64,000 nucleotides of DNA from NCBI GenBank assembly GCA_964353745.1, contig CAYGWD010000001.1, positions 1-64,000 of the forward strand. The letters run 5' to 3'. Each line of letters opens with the position of its first letter. The stretch's first letter is position 1. The stretch is from CS1-C013 sp964353745. GTDB taxonomy: Archaea; Aenigmatarchaeota; Aenigmatarchaeia; Aenigmatarchaeales; Aenigmatarchaeaceae. The position numbers and the translations under genes are program-made. The notes below the pieces were generated by a model, which saw only the letters and a program-made list of their open reading frames with translations, did not search any database and was not told the DNA's origin. This document shows positions 33,381 through 42,861 of the stretch, piece by piece.

Positions 33381-34816
33381 ATCCAACCTTCTTTTTTCCT
33401 TCTTCTGTAGGCGTTCATAAGCCTTAAAAGGTGCAAGAACTTGTCTTTAGAGGAAAGAGCGTTTTTCAACATTAAAGAAATGTATTCTGGCCTGGTATAG
33501 TAACTTGAATAGGCTTCTTTGGCTAGCCTGTTTATTTCTTCTGCTGGAAGATGAGGCAGATTGACGCCAGCACTATAGAAGCTGTCCCTATCGCACCAAT
33601 TTCCTATTAACAGCTTTCTTTTTTCAATTGTTTCGTAATAGGGCGCTCCTGGCAATGGAGTTGCAATGGCGAATTGCGTGAACTCGCCATTCAGTTCAAA
33701 GGCAAAATCTATGGTCTTTTTAATGGTTTCTAATGTATCCCACAAGAAACCGATCATGAAACAATTATGCAAATATATTCCATACTTCCTAGCTTTCATC
33801 ACGCCTTCTCTTATTTGCCTGGTCGTCATGCCTTTCTTTATTTTTATCAGCACGTCATCATCTCCAGATTCCACACCAAACAAAATCTTTACGCATCCTG
33901 CATCGGCCATAGCCTTGCACAATTGATCGGTCATAAGATCAGGTCTAGACTGTGGTTGCCAAGTCAGGTCCAAACCTTCTTTTTTGAAAAGCTTGCAAAG
34001 GTCAAAGACCCTTTGTTTGTTAACTTCAAACGTGTCATCATCATATCTTATCTCTTTAACCCCAAACTCATCAACCAGGTATTTGGCTTCTTCAAAAGCC
34101 CTTTCAGCGCTCTGAGCCCTCCATAAATGAGAATAAATTGTATTTGGGAATGTACAGAATACGCATTGGGCGTAGCATCCTCTAGAAGAAATGGTGGTTG
34201 CGCAAGGTAGTCTTATGAAAACTGTTTCAACGAACTTTTTCAGGTCAATCAAATCGAAAGCAGGAAATGGCAGCCTGTCCAGATTCTTTTCAAGTTCAAA
34301 ATCCTTATTCATTCTGACTTTTCTGCCTTGCTTGTAATCCAAACCCTTGACTTCGTTTAGTTTGTCTTTTCTCATACCATCCACTAGCCATGGCAGTGCA
34401 TAGTCCCATTCCCTTCTTATTATAAAATCCACATTCGGATTCTTTATAAACTGTTTATGCAGAGGAGTAGCAAACGAACCTACCCAAAGAACTTTGCTGT
34501 TAGCCTCTCTTGCCACTTTGCTCAGATATTCATCAACATCAAGCCTTACGTGCTGAATATCGAACACAGTTAAATCTGGAGAAATCCTTCTAATCTCTTG
34601 CGCTGTTTGCGCTGTTGTTTTTCCTTCAGACTGGCTGTGCATGTAGTAGACATTGATACCATTGTTCCTTAGAATCTGAGCACCAATTAGATTGAGATAG
34701 GAATAAGTCATCTCACCCGTGACTGTCTTGGACGGATGTCTTCTGCCTCCTGTCCTCAACAACTGTTTCGGATTCCATTTAATTGCCGGTGGCGATTCTA
34801 TAAACAAAACTTTCAT
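33377..34816 (-). CDS. B12-binding-type radical SAM protein (1 of 7)
   Basis: N-terminal cobalamin-binding-like Rossmann domain (about 1-160, MKVLFIESPP, then SYLNLIGAQILRNNGI), radical SAM core with SSRGCYAQCVFC (CxxxCxxC near residue 213), and a conserved C-terminal helix region. DDDTFEVNKQRVFDLC and KILFGVESGDDDVL are core motifs shared with the other six. Such proteins use AdoMet and often cobalamin for methylation of unreactive carbons or for ring and rearrangement chemistry. Position next to GT4 and GT2 genes points to a sugar or lipid substrate, by inference. The ATG at 34816 is preferred to an upstream TTG. The gene is coupled to the GT4 gene by ATGA. Confidence 0.9.
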   Translation of the reverse strand: MKVLFIESPPAIKWNPKQLLRTGGRRHPSKTVTGEMTYSYLNLIGAQILRNNGINVYYMHSQSEGKTTAQTAQEIRRISPDLTVFDIQHVRLDVDEYLSKVAREANSKVLWVGSFATPLHKQFIKNPNVDFIIRREWDYALPWLVDGMRKDKLNEVKGLDYKQGRKVRMNKDFELEKNLDRLPFPAFDLIDLKKFVETVFIRLPCATTISSRGCYAQCVFCTFPNTIYSHLWRAQSAERAFEEAKYLVDEFGVKEIRYDDDTFEVNKQRVFDLCKLFKKEGLDLTWQPQSRPDLMTDQLCKAMADAGCVKILFGVESGDDDVLIKIKKGMTTRQIREGVMKARKYGIYLHNCFMIGFLWDTLETIKKTIDFAFELNGEFTQFAIATPLPGAPYYETIEKRKLLIGNWCDRDSFYSAGVNLPHLPAEEINRLAKEAYSSYYTRPEYISLMLKNALSSKDKFLHLLRLMNAYRRRKKEGWI

Positions 34817-34880
34817 GTTTAACACTTTTTATTGCTGATTTTATAAATAAAGTTAAGCAATCAAATATTTAAATTAAAAA

Positions 34881-37316
34881 TTATGAACTGTAATGAATTA
34901 TTCTTTTTATATTTTCCAAGGAAAGATTTCTAGGTCTTAGATTTCTTAATAAATAGCTGGGTCTGAAATAAAATTCTCTATAAGCTTTTCTTTTCATTTC
35001 TAGCAATAGCTCTGGCGTCAGTTCTCCTAATTTAAACTTTTTAGGTTTATCATAATGTCCTGAGAACTTAACATTCCAATCTTCTAAAAGTTCACCTTCT
35101 CTCTTAATAAGATCATAAACTCTTGTGCCTACAAAAGGTGTTAATGTAGTAAACTGAGCAAATGTTGGGTCTAATTCTTTAGCAAAGTCTATTGTCTCTT
35201 GCATAGTTTCTCTATTTTCACCTGGAAGACCTAAAACAAAGAAGGCGGTTGACTCTATGTCAAGTTTTTTACAAAGTTCAAATGTTTTCTTAACTTTATT
35301 GAGGTCTAATCTCTTGTCAATCGTTTTCATTATGCGTTTTGAACCTGTTTCAACACCAAATGCTACTCTTATGCATCCTGCTTTTTTCATCTTCTTAAGA
35401 GTTTGATAGTTTACAAATTCTGCTCTTAAACCATTGGGAAAGAAATGCGGAAGATTTAATTTCTTTTTAAGAATAAGGTCATAAATTTTATTTACTCTTT
35501 CTAACGATAGGTTAAAAATATCATCATATATTGCAATTTCTTCTACATTTATGTCATTAATAAGCCATTCCCATTCTTTAACAACGTTTTCAGGACTTCT
35601 TGCTCTCCACATATATCCAAACAATCCTTTGAAACAATAAATACAATTGAAAGGACAACCACGACTATTTCCACTCCAAACAGATTTTCCTTTTCTTCTC
35701 ACATAAATTATATGATTAGGAACTTCACAACAATAGATTTTACCAAGATAATTCTCTTTAGATGTATGTTTACGCCTGCCATGCTTATCAATATAATTAA
35801 TTACTGGCATATTTTGTTTTTTATTAAAAATTATACGATAGCAAGGGAATTGAGATTTTATTGTTTTGCCTTTAATTTTTCCTATAGAATTGTTTAGTTT
35901 ATTTTTAATATTCCCACTCCAACCAACTTTTAGAAGTATCTCTTGAATGTCGTCAATCAATTTTTTAGAAGTAGTTATATACTCAATTTCTCCAATTTTT
36001 GATATATATCCATCGCCTAAAACAAGTGCATCTAATAAAATTTTAAGGTAATTAGTTGAAAGTTGTTTTATTTCTTTTGGAACGAATTTATCTTCAGCAT
36101 GACCAAACTGTTTTAGATAGCAGCATAATTGTTTGTTTGAAATAAAAAATCCTTCTATAGGATGCTTATAGTATTTATAACCCAATTTTTTAATACAGTC
36201 TTCCATTTTTTTATAGGATTCTGTTCCGACTTTCTGCGAAATTTTAACAATCCAAGAATTATTACTTTTTTTATGTTGAACTGAACCTTCACTAAGATAA
36301 TAACCTAGAAATTCTAACCATAAGCCCATTGGTATTATTTTTCCCTCTGATTTTCTAATTTTATTTATTGGGTTAAATTCATGGAGAACTTCTGGTAATA
36401 TAAAATAGTCTTTTTTGTCTCCCAACCATATGGCATCTTTTTTCATCCGAAAATCATTCTTATTCATTAAAATAGAGACATCTATTAGTGTAAATTTATT
36501 TGGGCGTTTTGACCTTAATCTAACATATAGTTTGTGATTTGGCGTAACTAATAAATTGATTTGTTTACATTCTATTTTACACATATCACCATTATAGTCA
36601 TAAGACATTAATTTTGATGGTTTTTGATATTCTAAATTATGATTTTCAGGATTGAGAGTAGCTATCTCATTTTCATAGGTTAAATCTTTAAAAAGTTTCC
36701 ATCCATCTTCTGTTAGAACTTCTGTTTGGTCGTCATAGCATGTCATAATTCCAGCGCCACGTTTATGAGGATGCGGTACAAACCATGTATATTTTTCTAA
36801 TGGTGGAAATAAATGATAAGCAGGGAAAGGTAAAGAATCTAAATCTTTTATAAGTGGTCTTGGTTTAGTAACTATGATTCTGTTTCCATATTTGAATGCA
36901 ATACCTTTTACATTTTTTAGATTTTTTTTGTTTTCTATATTTTTAATTAATTCAGATGTTGTAATTTCTCCTTCACCTATGACAACATAATCTATATCTG
37001 CTATTTCTAATAATTCATGGGATTGACATGTTGGATGTGGACCTCCCATCATAATCTTTATATCTGGATTATATTGTCTTGCTTTTTTTACTAATTTCAA
37101 TGAGCCTGCTATGGTTAACGTCGTTGCTGTTATACCTAAAACTTCATTTTCCTTAACTGATTTTTTGAATTTTTCATCCGACTCAACATTCAAATCAACA
37201 ACGGAAACTTCATGTCCATCTCTTTCTAAAACAGATGCTATATAACCCAAACCTATATTTATAGTCTTAACTGGTTCAAAACAAGAATAATTGGGACTTA
37301 CTAACAGAACTTTCAT
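34881..37316 (-). CDS. B12-binding-type radical SAM protein (2 of 7), intein-containing
   Basis: The N-extein (residues 1-192) is a cobalamin-binding-like domain (MKVLLVSPNYSCFEPVK, GLGYIASVLERDGHEVSVVD, MMGGPHPTCQSHE). The C-extein resumes with SRGCPFNCIYCFKGLFGY, the iron-sulfur motif, then AIYDDIFNLSLERVNKI, VAFGVETGSKRIM and a C-terminal tail (AYREFYFRPSYLLRNLR) shared with the neighbours. A 358-residue intein (residues 193-550) sits two residues before the first cluster region, so the enzyme is inactive until spliced. The spliced product would be about 453 residues, the normal family size. The gene is visibly more AT-rich than the radical SAM gene downstream. Confidence 0.93.
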   Translation of the reverse strand: MKVLLVSPNYSCFEPVKTINIGLGYIASVLERDGHEVSVVDLNVESDEKFKKSVKENEVLGITATTLTIAGSLKLVKKARQYNPDIKIMMGGPHPTCQSHELLEIADIDYVVIGEGEITTSELIKNIENKKNLKNVKGIAFKYGNRIIVTKPRPLIKDLDSLPFPAYHLFPPLEKYTWFVPHPHKRGAGIMTCYDDQTEVLTEDGWKLFKDLTYENEIATLNPENHNLEYQKPSKLMSYDYNGDMCKIECKQINLLVTPNHKLYVRLRSKRPNKFTLIDVSILMNKNDFRMKKDAIWLGDKKDYFILPEVLHEFNPINKIRKSEGKIIPMGLWLEFLGYYLSEGSVQHKKSNNSWIVKISQKVGTESYKKMEDCIKKLGYKYYKHPIEGFFISNKQLCCYLKQFGHAEDKFVPKEIKQLSTNYLKILLDALVLGDGYISKIGEIEYITTSKKLIDDIQEILLKVGWSGNIKNKLNNSIGKIKGKTIKSQFPCYRIIFNKKQNMPVINYIDKHGRRKHTSKENYLGKIYCCEVPNHIIYVRRKGKSVWSGNSRGCPFNCIYCFKGLFGYMWRARSPENVVKEWEWLINDINVEEIAIYDDIFNLSLERVNKIYDLILKKKLNLPHFFPNGLRAEFVNYQTLKKMKKAGCIRVAFGVETGSKRIMKTIDKRLDLNKVKKTFELCKKLDIESTAFFVLGLPGENRETMQETIDFAKELDPTFAQFTTLTPFVGTRVYDLIKREGELLEDWNVKFSGHYDKPKKFKLGELTPELLLEMKRKAYREFYFRPSYLLRNLRPRNLSLENIKRIIHYSS
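35667..36740 (-). mobile_element. Intein with LAGLIDADG endonuclease, in radical SAM gene
   Basis: 358 residues beginning Cys (CYDDQTEVLTEDGWKLFKDL, block A) and ending YVRRKGKSVWSGN with Ser as +1 residue. Block B is LLVTPNHKLYVRL. The endonuclease motifs are WLEFLGYYLSEGSVQ and LLDALVLGDGYIS. The last residues are Gly-Asn rather than His-Asn, a known variant. Insertion is directly before SRGCPFNC, at the most conserved part of the host enzyme, as is usual for inteins. Both LAGLIDADG acidic residues (Glu and Asp) are present, so the endonuclease may be active. Confidence 0.93.
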
Positions 37317-37381
37317 TTTATTTCCTCATACCTTTCATTCTAAAATAATTTAATATTATCTATTTTTTGAATCGTCTACTA

Positions 37382-38284
37382 TTATCTTTTCACTCTAATT
37401 TTCCAACCTTCTTTTGTTGATTTCTTATGTAACTTTCCTTTAATTACTCCGAAAAATGAAAAGAACCAATAAAGTATGACACCTAAGAATATTCCACCAG
37501 CTCTTCTTATACTATAAAACATAGCGGGTAAATAGAAATCAAACAATCCTCCTCTGTATTCACCGTAACTTTCTTTTATCTGTCTTCTTGCTATTTCACC
37601 CCTGCTTTTTATTCTTATTAAATCTCTAGGTGTAGATGGATATCTGCTAAGCACGGTACCAAAATGTAGAAAATCTTTAGTTGGTATCAATACTTCATAT
37701 CCATTCTTTCTTAATTGTATTGATCTCTCTCCATCATCACACAACGTGAGTTGATCACCAATGAGTGCTTTCTTTCTGAACATGTTTACAAAGAATGGAT
37801 ATTTATTGTCTCTAACATAGAATTTTCCATTTACATTCTTAGCGTATTTCATAATTTTGTATTCATGAAGGAATTGATTCATGAAGTTGTCTCCAACTAT
37901 GAGTAACGATGCTCTTGAAGTATCTGCTGGTCTGTAATCTGCAATTCCACCAACCTTAGGATCTTTGAAATAATCTACTATTCTTTTAAAGTTTCCTGTT
38001 GGTTGCAAGAACCAGTCAGCATCATGTATCAGAATTATATCTCCTTTAGCTTCTCTTATCAATTTAGAAAGCATTTTTGCTTTTCCTTCTCTTTCATTGT
38101 TCTTTATTATCCTAGCAAATTTAAATTTTCTAACAATATTTTCTGTCTTATCAGTGCATCCATCAAGACCTACAAGAACTTCTAGATTAGGATACTCATG
38201 CTTTTTTATGAATCCCAATGGTTCCAAAGCATTAGCTATTACCTTCTCTTCATTGTGCGTTGGAATAAGTACTGACACTTTCAT
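37382..38284 (-). CDS. GT2 glycosyltransferase
   Basis: A 300-residue family 2 enzyme: MKVSVLIPTHNEEKVIANAL, VLVGLDGCTDKTENIVR, and the DxD strand IILIHDADWFLQPTG (about residue 92). DQLTLCDDGERSIQLRKNG is the late acidic motif. A single C-terminal membrane helix (IFLGVILYWFFSFFGVI) and a basic tail suggest a membrane-attached enzyme. It follows the GT-C gene by 13 bases, so the two are likely coexpressed. Donor and acceptor are unknown. Confidence 0.87.
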   Translation of the reverse strand: MKVSVLIPTHNEEKVIANALEPLGFIKKHEYPNLEVLVGLDGCTDKTENIVRKFKFARIIKNNEREGKAKMLSKLIREAKGDIILIHDADWFLQPTGNFKRIVDYFKDPKVGGIADYRPADTSRASLLIVGDNFMNQFLHEYKIMKYAKNVNGKFYVRDNKYPFFVNMFRKKALIGDQLTLCDDGERSIQLRKNGYEVLIPTKDFLHFGTVLSRYPSTPRDLIRIKSRGEIARRQIKESYGEYRGGLFDFYLPAMFYSIRRAGGIFLGVILYWFFSFFGVIKGKLHKKSTKEGWKIRVKR

Positions 38285-38297
38285 ATTATCAACGTCT

Positions 38298-39755
38298 TCA
38301 TGATAAAACAGCTGGAACTTTATAGATCCCCCATCTTAGATTATTTAACTCTACTACCTTTTCCAACTCCAACTTGCTAAAGCGATTCTTTACAATAGGA
38401 TCGTTTTGGTTTTCTGCAGCAAAATCAATTGGACTTATAACGTATGATACACCATTTTCTGCAAGATATTCTACGAATTTCTGAGGATCATATATATTAG
38501 ATATTCCTACATTTATTATACCAGTAATATCAAACAAATAACGATTGGATTCCCATTTCAATATTCCGAGCTCACCTACACCAACAATTTTATTTTCTGG
38601 AATATTATGATTTATCCATTCTGCCATTTGGAAATAAGATTCCAGTCTGCCATTCAAATAATTTAGTTTTCCATTAAGAATCAAATATTGTGATGCAATA
38701 ATTATTATCATTATGATTGAGAATTTTATGATAATTTTCTTTTCTATTTTTAATCTGTCAAATAAAAGGAATGCACTGATTATCAGGAACGGTATAAATA
38801 GTGTGATATATCTGTAAGCATTTGAAGATAATACAAGTAATACATGGACAAAAATTATTATGATCCACCAGAGATGCATTACGATCTCGTTTTTCATTAA
38901 CTCCTTTCTATTTATGAAAAATGCTAAAGAAAGTATGGCTATACTGAAAAATATAGGATCCATACTTATAGTTTCTAGAATAAAATTATATGATAGTTTC
39001 AATGGTCCTATTGACATTGCAGTTGTTCCAAAAGCTATGCGCTTAGCTAAGAATGATGTAGAAAATATTGAACCTTCATTCACATAAGTTAAAATCAACC
39101 ATGGAGACACTATTATTAAAAACAAAACTAGGTTAATAATTCTCATTTTTATATTCTCAGATAATTTCATTTGTTTCGTATCAACGAAAAATCTATGGGC
39201 TATTAGCAACAAGAACAAGAAACCGCCTTCTGGTCTTGCAAGGAATGCAAAACCGCATGATAAAGCTGAGAGATTATATTTTTTGGAAATGTAAAGGTAC
39301 ACTGATAACAAAGATAATGTTATGAATAGTACTGTATCTACAGCAGATGCTGAAAATAAATTAATCCATGGGTTTACTGCAACTAAGAATGATGCTATAA
39401 TCGCGATATTTTCATTCTTAGTTAATTTATTCATCAGACTGTATACCAGCAGAATTGTTATTGCTGTTAGTATCAAGTCGATAATCTTTGAAGCTAAAAA
39501 TAAATTATTACCACCGAACAACAGGTATGGAACTGACAGTATAATGGACCATAATGGTGTTGATGCAGAAGAGAATCCTTTTCCATTGTAATTGAATCCT
39601 TTTCCTTCTGCAAGATTTCTTGCATACACGTAATTTACATAAGCATCATCGCTCAGAGTATCCCGGAAGCTTGGTATACCTAGTTGGATGACTATGGCTA
39701 GTAAAATAAACGCAGACAAAAGCCTGTGATGCCTTTTACTGAAACCAAATTTCAT
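38298..39755 (-). CDS. GT-C membrane glycosyltransferase
   Basis: A 485-residue protein with about 10-12 membrane helices and an outer-face catalytic motif TLSDDAYVNYVYARNLAEG after the first helix, followed by GFSSASTPLWSIIL. This DDAY...NLAEG arrangement is typical of polyprenyl-phosphate-sugar-dependent GT-C enzymes, including arabinofuranosyltransferase relatives. A short soluble C-terminal domain follows (WINHNIPENKIVGVGELG onward). It should add a sugar outside the membrane from a lipid-phosphate donor. The ATG at 39755 is preferred. AAGGTTGA ahead of it may be a weak ribosome-binding site. Confidence 0.82.
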   Translation of the reverse strand: MKFGFSKRHHRLLSAFILLAIVIQLGIPSFRDTLSDDAYVNYVYARNLAEGKGFNYNGKGFSSASTPLWSIILSVPYLLFGGNNLFLASKIIDLILTAITILLVYSLMNKLTKNENIAIIASFLVAVNPWINLFSASAVDTVLFITLSLLSVYLYISKKYNLSALSCGFAFLARPEGGFLFLLLIAHRFFVDTKQMKLSENIKMRIINLVLFLIIVSPWLILTYVNEGSIFSTSFLAKRIAFGTTAMSIGPLKLSYNFILETISMDPIFFSIAILSLAFFINRKELMKNEIVMHLWWIIIIFVHVLLVLSSNAYRYITLFIPFLIISAFLLFDRLKIEKKIIIKFSIIMIIIIASQYLILNGKLNYLNGRLESYFQMAEWINHNIPENKIVGVGELGILKWESNRYLFDITGIINVGISNIYDPQKFVEYLAENGVSYVISPIDFAAENQNDPIVKNRFSKLELEKVVELNNLRWGIYKVPAVLS

Positions 39756-39861
39756 ATTCAACCTTCTTTCTTTGTAATCTTATTATCTTAACGAAATATT
39801 TGAAACTATATTTTTTATTGACATATAATAGATTATAAAAAAACTATTTAAATAAAATCAT

Positions 39862-41391
39862 TTAAGTCAAGTCTTTGAATTTTATCATCCAACTTTGGCT
39901 GCGATCTTCTATATATTTATCCAAATATTTTTTAACCATTTTCCATTCAGGTGCCAAAGAAAATAGTTTGCGTTTGAACCTAAATTTAGCATCTATCTTT
40001 AATAATAAAAATATCAGTCTCTGCCATATCTTAAGTCCCCTATCAGCATAATGGTACCCAGCAAGAAATTGAGATAACATTGTTATTACTTTAACAGTAT
40101 CTCTGAATTTTTTTCCTCCCCATGGTGTACTAAATGTCAAATAATTATATTTCCCCCATTCTTCCAAGCTTGCAGGAGGTTTAAATCCATTTTTTGTAAT
40201 ATAATTCATTAGGTATGTCCCTGCAAAGGGTGTGAATATGCTTATGTATTCGAATTTATCAGGAAATATTTTATTTATTTTTAGCATAAGGTCTACAGTC
40301 CTATAAAGGTCTTTAACAGTTTCAGTTGGGAGTCCCATCATAAAATAAAACTTTGCCTTTATACCATGCTTTTTGCATTTTCTTGTAGTTTCAATAATCT
40401 GCTCGATTGTAATGTCCTTTCTCATGAAATCCAGCATTCTCTGAGAGCCTGACTCTGCACCAAAATGTAATGACACGCATCCTGACTTTTTCATTTTTTC
40501 TATGAAGGCATCATCATAATTAGCAAAATAATTCACTCTACAACTAGCAGAAGACCATTTAAGATTCATTTTTTCTTTTATCATCAAATCAAATATCTTT
40601 TCAGCGCGTTCTTTGCTTACAAAGAAATTCTCGTCTGCAAACACTATTCCTTTCAAATTATATTTTTTCTTTAATATTTTCAATTCTTTTACAACTCTCT
40701 CTGGTTTGTAAGCTTGCCAACCTCTATGGCAATCTGATGCTGTACTGCAAAATCCACATCTATGTACACAACCTCTGCTTGAGAAATACCCTGTATATCG
40801 TGTTGCAATATCTTCTGGTGTAACTTCACTATCTTTTTTAATAATCATATATCTTTTCATATCTAGGGCGTCATAGTCAAACATTGGAAAATTATTGATA
40901 TCCTCAAGCTCTCTATCAGAATTATGTATTATCTCTCCGTTTTTCTTAAAGGAAAGGCCTTTTATTCCTTCCAATGATTTTTTTGATTTCAATGCTTTGG
41001 CTAATTCTACTACAGTTTTTTCTCCAGGACCCCTAACAATTATATCGACTAAAGGGTGTTTTAATGTCTGCTCTGGTGAGCTAGTTGGATGCGCTCCTCC
41101 CCATACCAACGGTAAATCTGGATATTTCTCTCGAATGTTTTGTGAAACAGCAAGATTATCGTATATAGGAGAGCCTGTCATGCAAGTCAACCCTATGAAT
41201 AATGTGTTACTTCCTATTGAAGACATTATTTTTTTAAGACTTTGTTCTATTGTGGCCTCATTTACTATATTTACTGAGAATTCAGCCTTCTTTAGACAAC
41301 CTGATAAAGCAATAAGCCCAAACGGTAATTGAAAATTTTTTATATTCAGTCTAAAACCATTAGGAGCGTAAAGTATAACATCGTATGGCAT
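39862..41391 (-). CDS. B12-binding-type radical SAM protein (3 of 7), subgroup A
   Basis: 509 residues. Cobalamin-binding-like domain: YDVILYAPNGFRLNIKNF, LPFGLIALSGCLKKAEF, VWGGAHPTSSPEQTL. Radical SAM core: SSRGCVHRCGFCSTASD (about residue 208), FADENFFVSKERAEKIF, LHFGAESGSQRMLDFM. The C-terminal part ends FSLAPEWKMVKKYLDKYI. It closely resembles the protein at 47176-48696 along its whole length, so the two are paralogues with related but distinct substrates. Its ATG directly follows the stop (TAA) of the radical SAM gene upstream. Confidence 0.9.
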   Translation of the reverse strand: MPYDVILYAPNGFRLNIKNFQLPFGLIALSGCLKKAEFSVNIVNEATIEQSLKKIMSSIGSNTLFIGLTCMTGSPIYDNLAVSQNIREKYPDLPLVWGGAHPTSSPEQTLKHPLVDIIVRGPGEKTVVELAKALKSKKSLEGIKGLSFKKNGEIIHNSDRELEDINNFPMFDYDALDMKRYMIIKKDSEVTPEDIATRYTGYFSSRGCVHRCGFCSTASDCHRGWQAYKPERVVKELKILKKKYNLKGIVFADENFFVSKERAEKIFDLMIKEKMNLKWSSASCRVNYFANYDDAFIEKMKKSGCVSLHFGAESGSQRMLDFMRKDITIEQIIETTRKCKKHGIKAKFYFMMGLPTETVKDLYRTVDLMLKINKIFPDKFEYISIFTPFAGTYLMNYITKNGFKPPASLEEWGKYNYLTFSTPWGGKKFRDTVKVITMLSQFLAGYHYADRGLKIWQRLIFLLLKIDAKFRFKRKLFSLAPEWKMVKKYLDKYIEDRSQSWMIKFKDLT

Positions 41392-42792
41392 TTACTTTCC
41401 CCTCATTTCAAATGATACTATACCCTCGAAACCTTTCCAGTATTTTCGTATCGTATCCAACGAGTTTATTTTTAATAACTTGTTCAGAAAGAAATTTGGT
41501 CTTAGATAGAACTCTTTATATGCTGTTTTTGCCCATTTGTCTGAATTCTTCACAAAGAATGGTATCCTTTCGTCTGTTTTTCCTAGCATAAAATTTAGCC
41601 AGTAGTCTTCTTTAACTATTCCTCTTTTCAATGCATGGTTAAACAAATCAGTTTTTGGTAAAGGCGTTGCAACAGTGAACATTACCCAATCTGGATCCAG
41701 TTTCTTGGCAAAATTTATTGTCTGTCTTATTGTTCTCGCATTCTCTCCAGGATAACCTATGATGAAATAAGCAAAAGTTTCTATGCCAATCTTCTTGGAT
41801 AGCTTGAATGATTCTTCGACTTTCCTAAGGTCTATTCCCTTTCTCATTATTTTCAATATTTCGGAGTTTCCACTTTCAACACCATACCTCAATCTTATAC
41901 ATCCCGATTTTTTCATGAGTCTTAGCATCTCTTCGTCAATACAATCTGCTCTTGTTGGAGATTCCCAAGATATGTCAAGACCTCTAGATATTATTTCATT
42001 ACAAATTTCTGTTATGTGGTTCTTGCTGAAAGTAAGAGTATCGTCATAGAACATGATTTCCTTTACTTTAAATTTTTCAATGCAATGCTGCATCTCATCA
42101 ACAACTTTTTCTGCTTTTCTAAATCTATATTTCTCATCAGATGGACCTTTAAAACAGAAACCACATCTGAAAGGACAGCCTCTGCTAGTTATCATAGTAG
42201 TAAATGGATGCTTTGCTATAACACACGAGTATTTATCATGTGGCATTAGATGCCTCGCAGGAAATGGCAATGAATCTAAATCCTCAACTATTCTCCATCC
42301 GTTCATCTTAACATCTTTTCCCTTCTTCCATACAAGTCCTTTAACTTTAGAAATTCTTTTCTTTTCAATTGAATTAACAAGATCAAGAATTACATTTTCC
42401 CCTTCTCCATATACTCCATAGTCTATGTAAGGAAGTTTGACTGTTTCTTGTGGGTATACAGAGATATGTGGACCTCCAATGACTGTAGGTATGTCTTTGG
42501 ATACCTCTTTGGTAATCCTTGCAGCTTCCAGTGCCCCTCTTATGTTAGGTGTCATCGCTGTTATGCCAACAAGGTCTGGATTGGCTTTGGCTATTTTTTC
42601 CTTTGTCTCTTGTGTTGTGAGATTAAGTGCTTGACTGTCCAATATAGAAACCTTATGGCCATTTTTCTCAAGAACCGCTGCTATATAGCCAATCCCTAGA
42701 GGAGGATATATACCCTGTACCTTGTTTATTGATTCTGGCAACCTTGTGTTTATGTTTTCTCTGTCATGATGCCTTATGAGCAATATTTTCAT
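41392..42792 (-). CDS. B12-binding-type radical SAM protein (4 of 7)
   Basis: 466 residues with LGIGYIAAVLEKNGHKVSIL and VIGGPHISVYPQETVKL in the cobalamin-binding-like domain, and ITSRGCPFRCGFC near residue 204 for the iron-sulfur cluster. MFYDDTLTFSKNHITEIC and LRYGVESGNSEILKIM are core motifs, and AYKEFYLRPNFFLNKLL is the shared tail. It is most like the extein of the protein at 34881. It is the first gene of a series running to 38284 or beyond and is divergent from the UbiA-family gene at 42862. Confidence 0.9.
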   Translation of the reverse strand: MKILLIRHHDRENINTRLPESINKVQGIYPPLGIGYIAAVLEKNGHKVSILDSQALNLTTQETKEKIAKANPDLVGITAMTPNIRGALEAARITKEVSKDIPTVIGGPHISVYPQETVKLPYIDYGVYGEGENVILDLVNSIEKKRISKVKGLVWKKGKDVKMNGWRIVEDLDSLPFPARHLMPHDKYSCVIAKHPFTTMITSRGCPFRCGFCFKGPSDEKYRFRKAEKVVDEMQHCIEKFKVKEIMFYDDTLTFSKNHITEICNEIISRGLDISWESPTRADCIDEEMLRLMKKSGCIRLRYGVESGNSEILKIMRKGIDLRKVEESFKLSKKIGIETFAYFIIGYPGENARTIRQTINFAKKLDPDWVMFTVATPLPKTDLFNHALKRGIVKEDYWLNFMLGKTDERIPFFVKNSDKWAKTAYKEFYLRPNFFLNKLLKINSLDTIRKYWKGFEGIVSFEMRGK

Positions 42793-42861
42793 TATTAATT
42801 TTATTGATTTGAAGCTTAAATATAATAATAAGATTAAATATGATCAGGAGGAACCTTAAAT

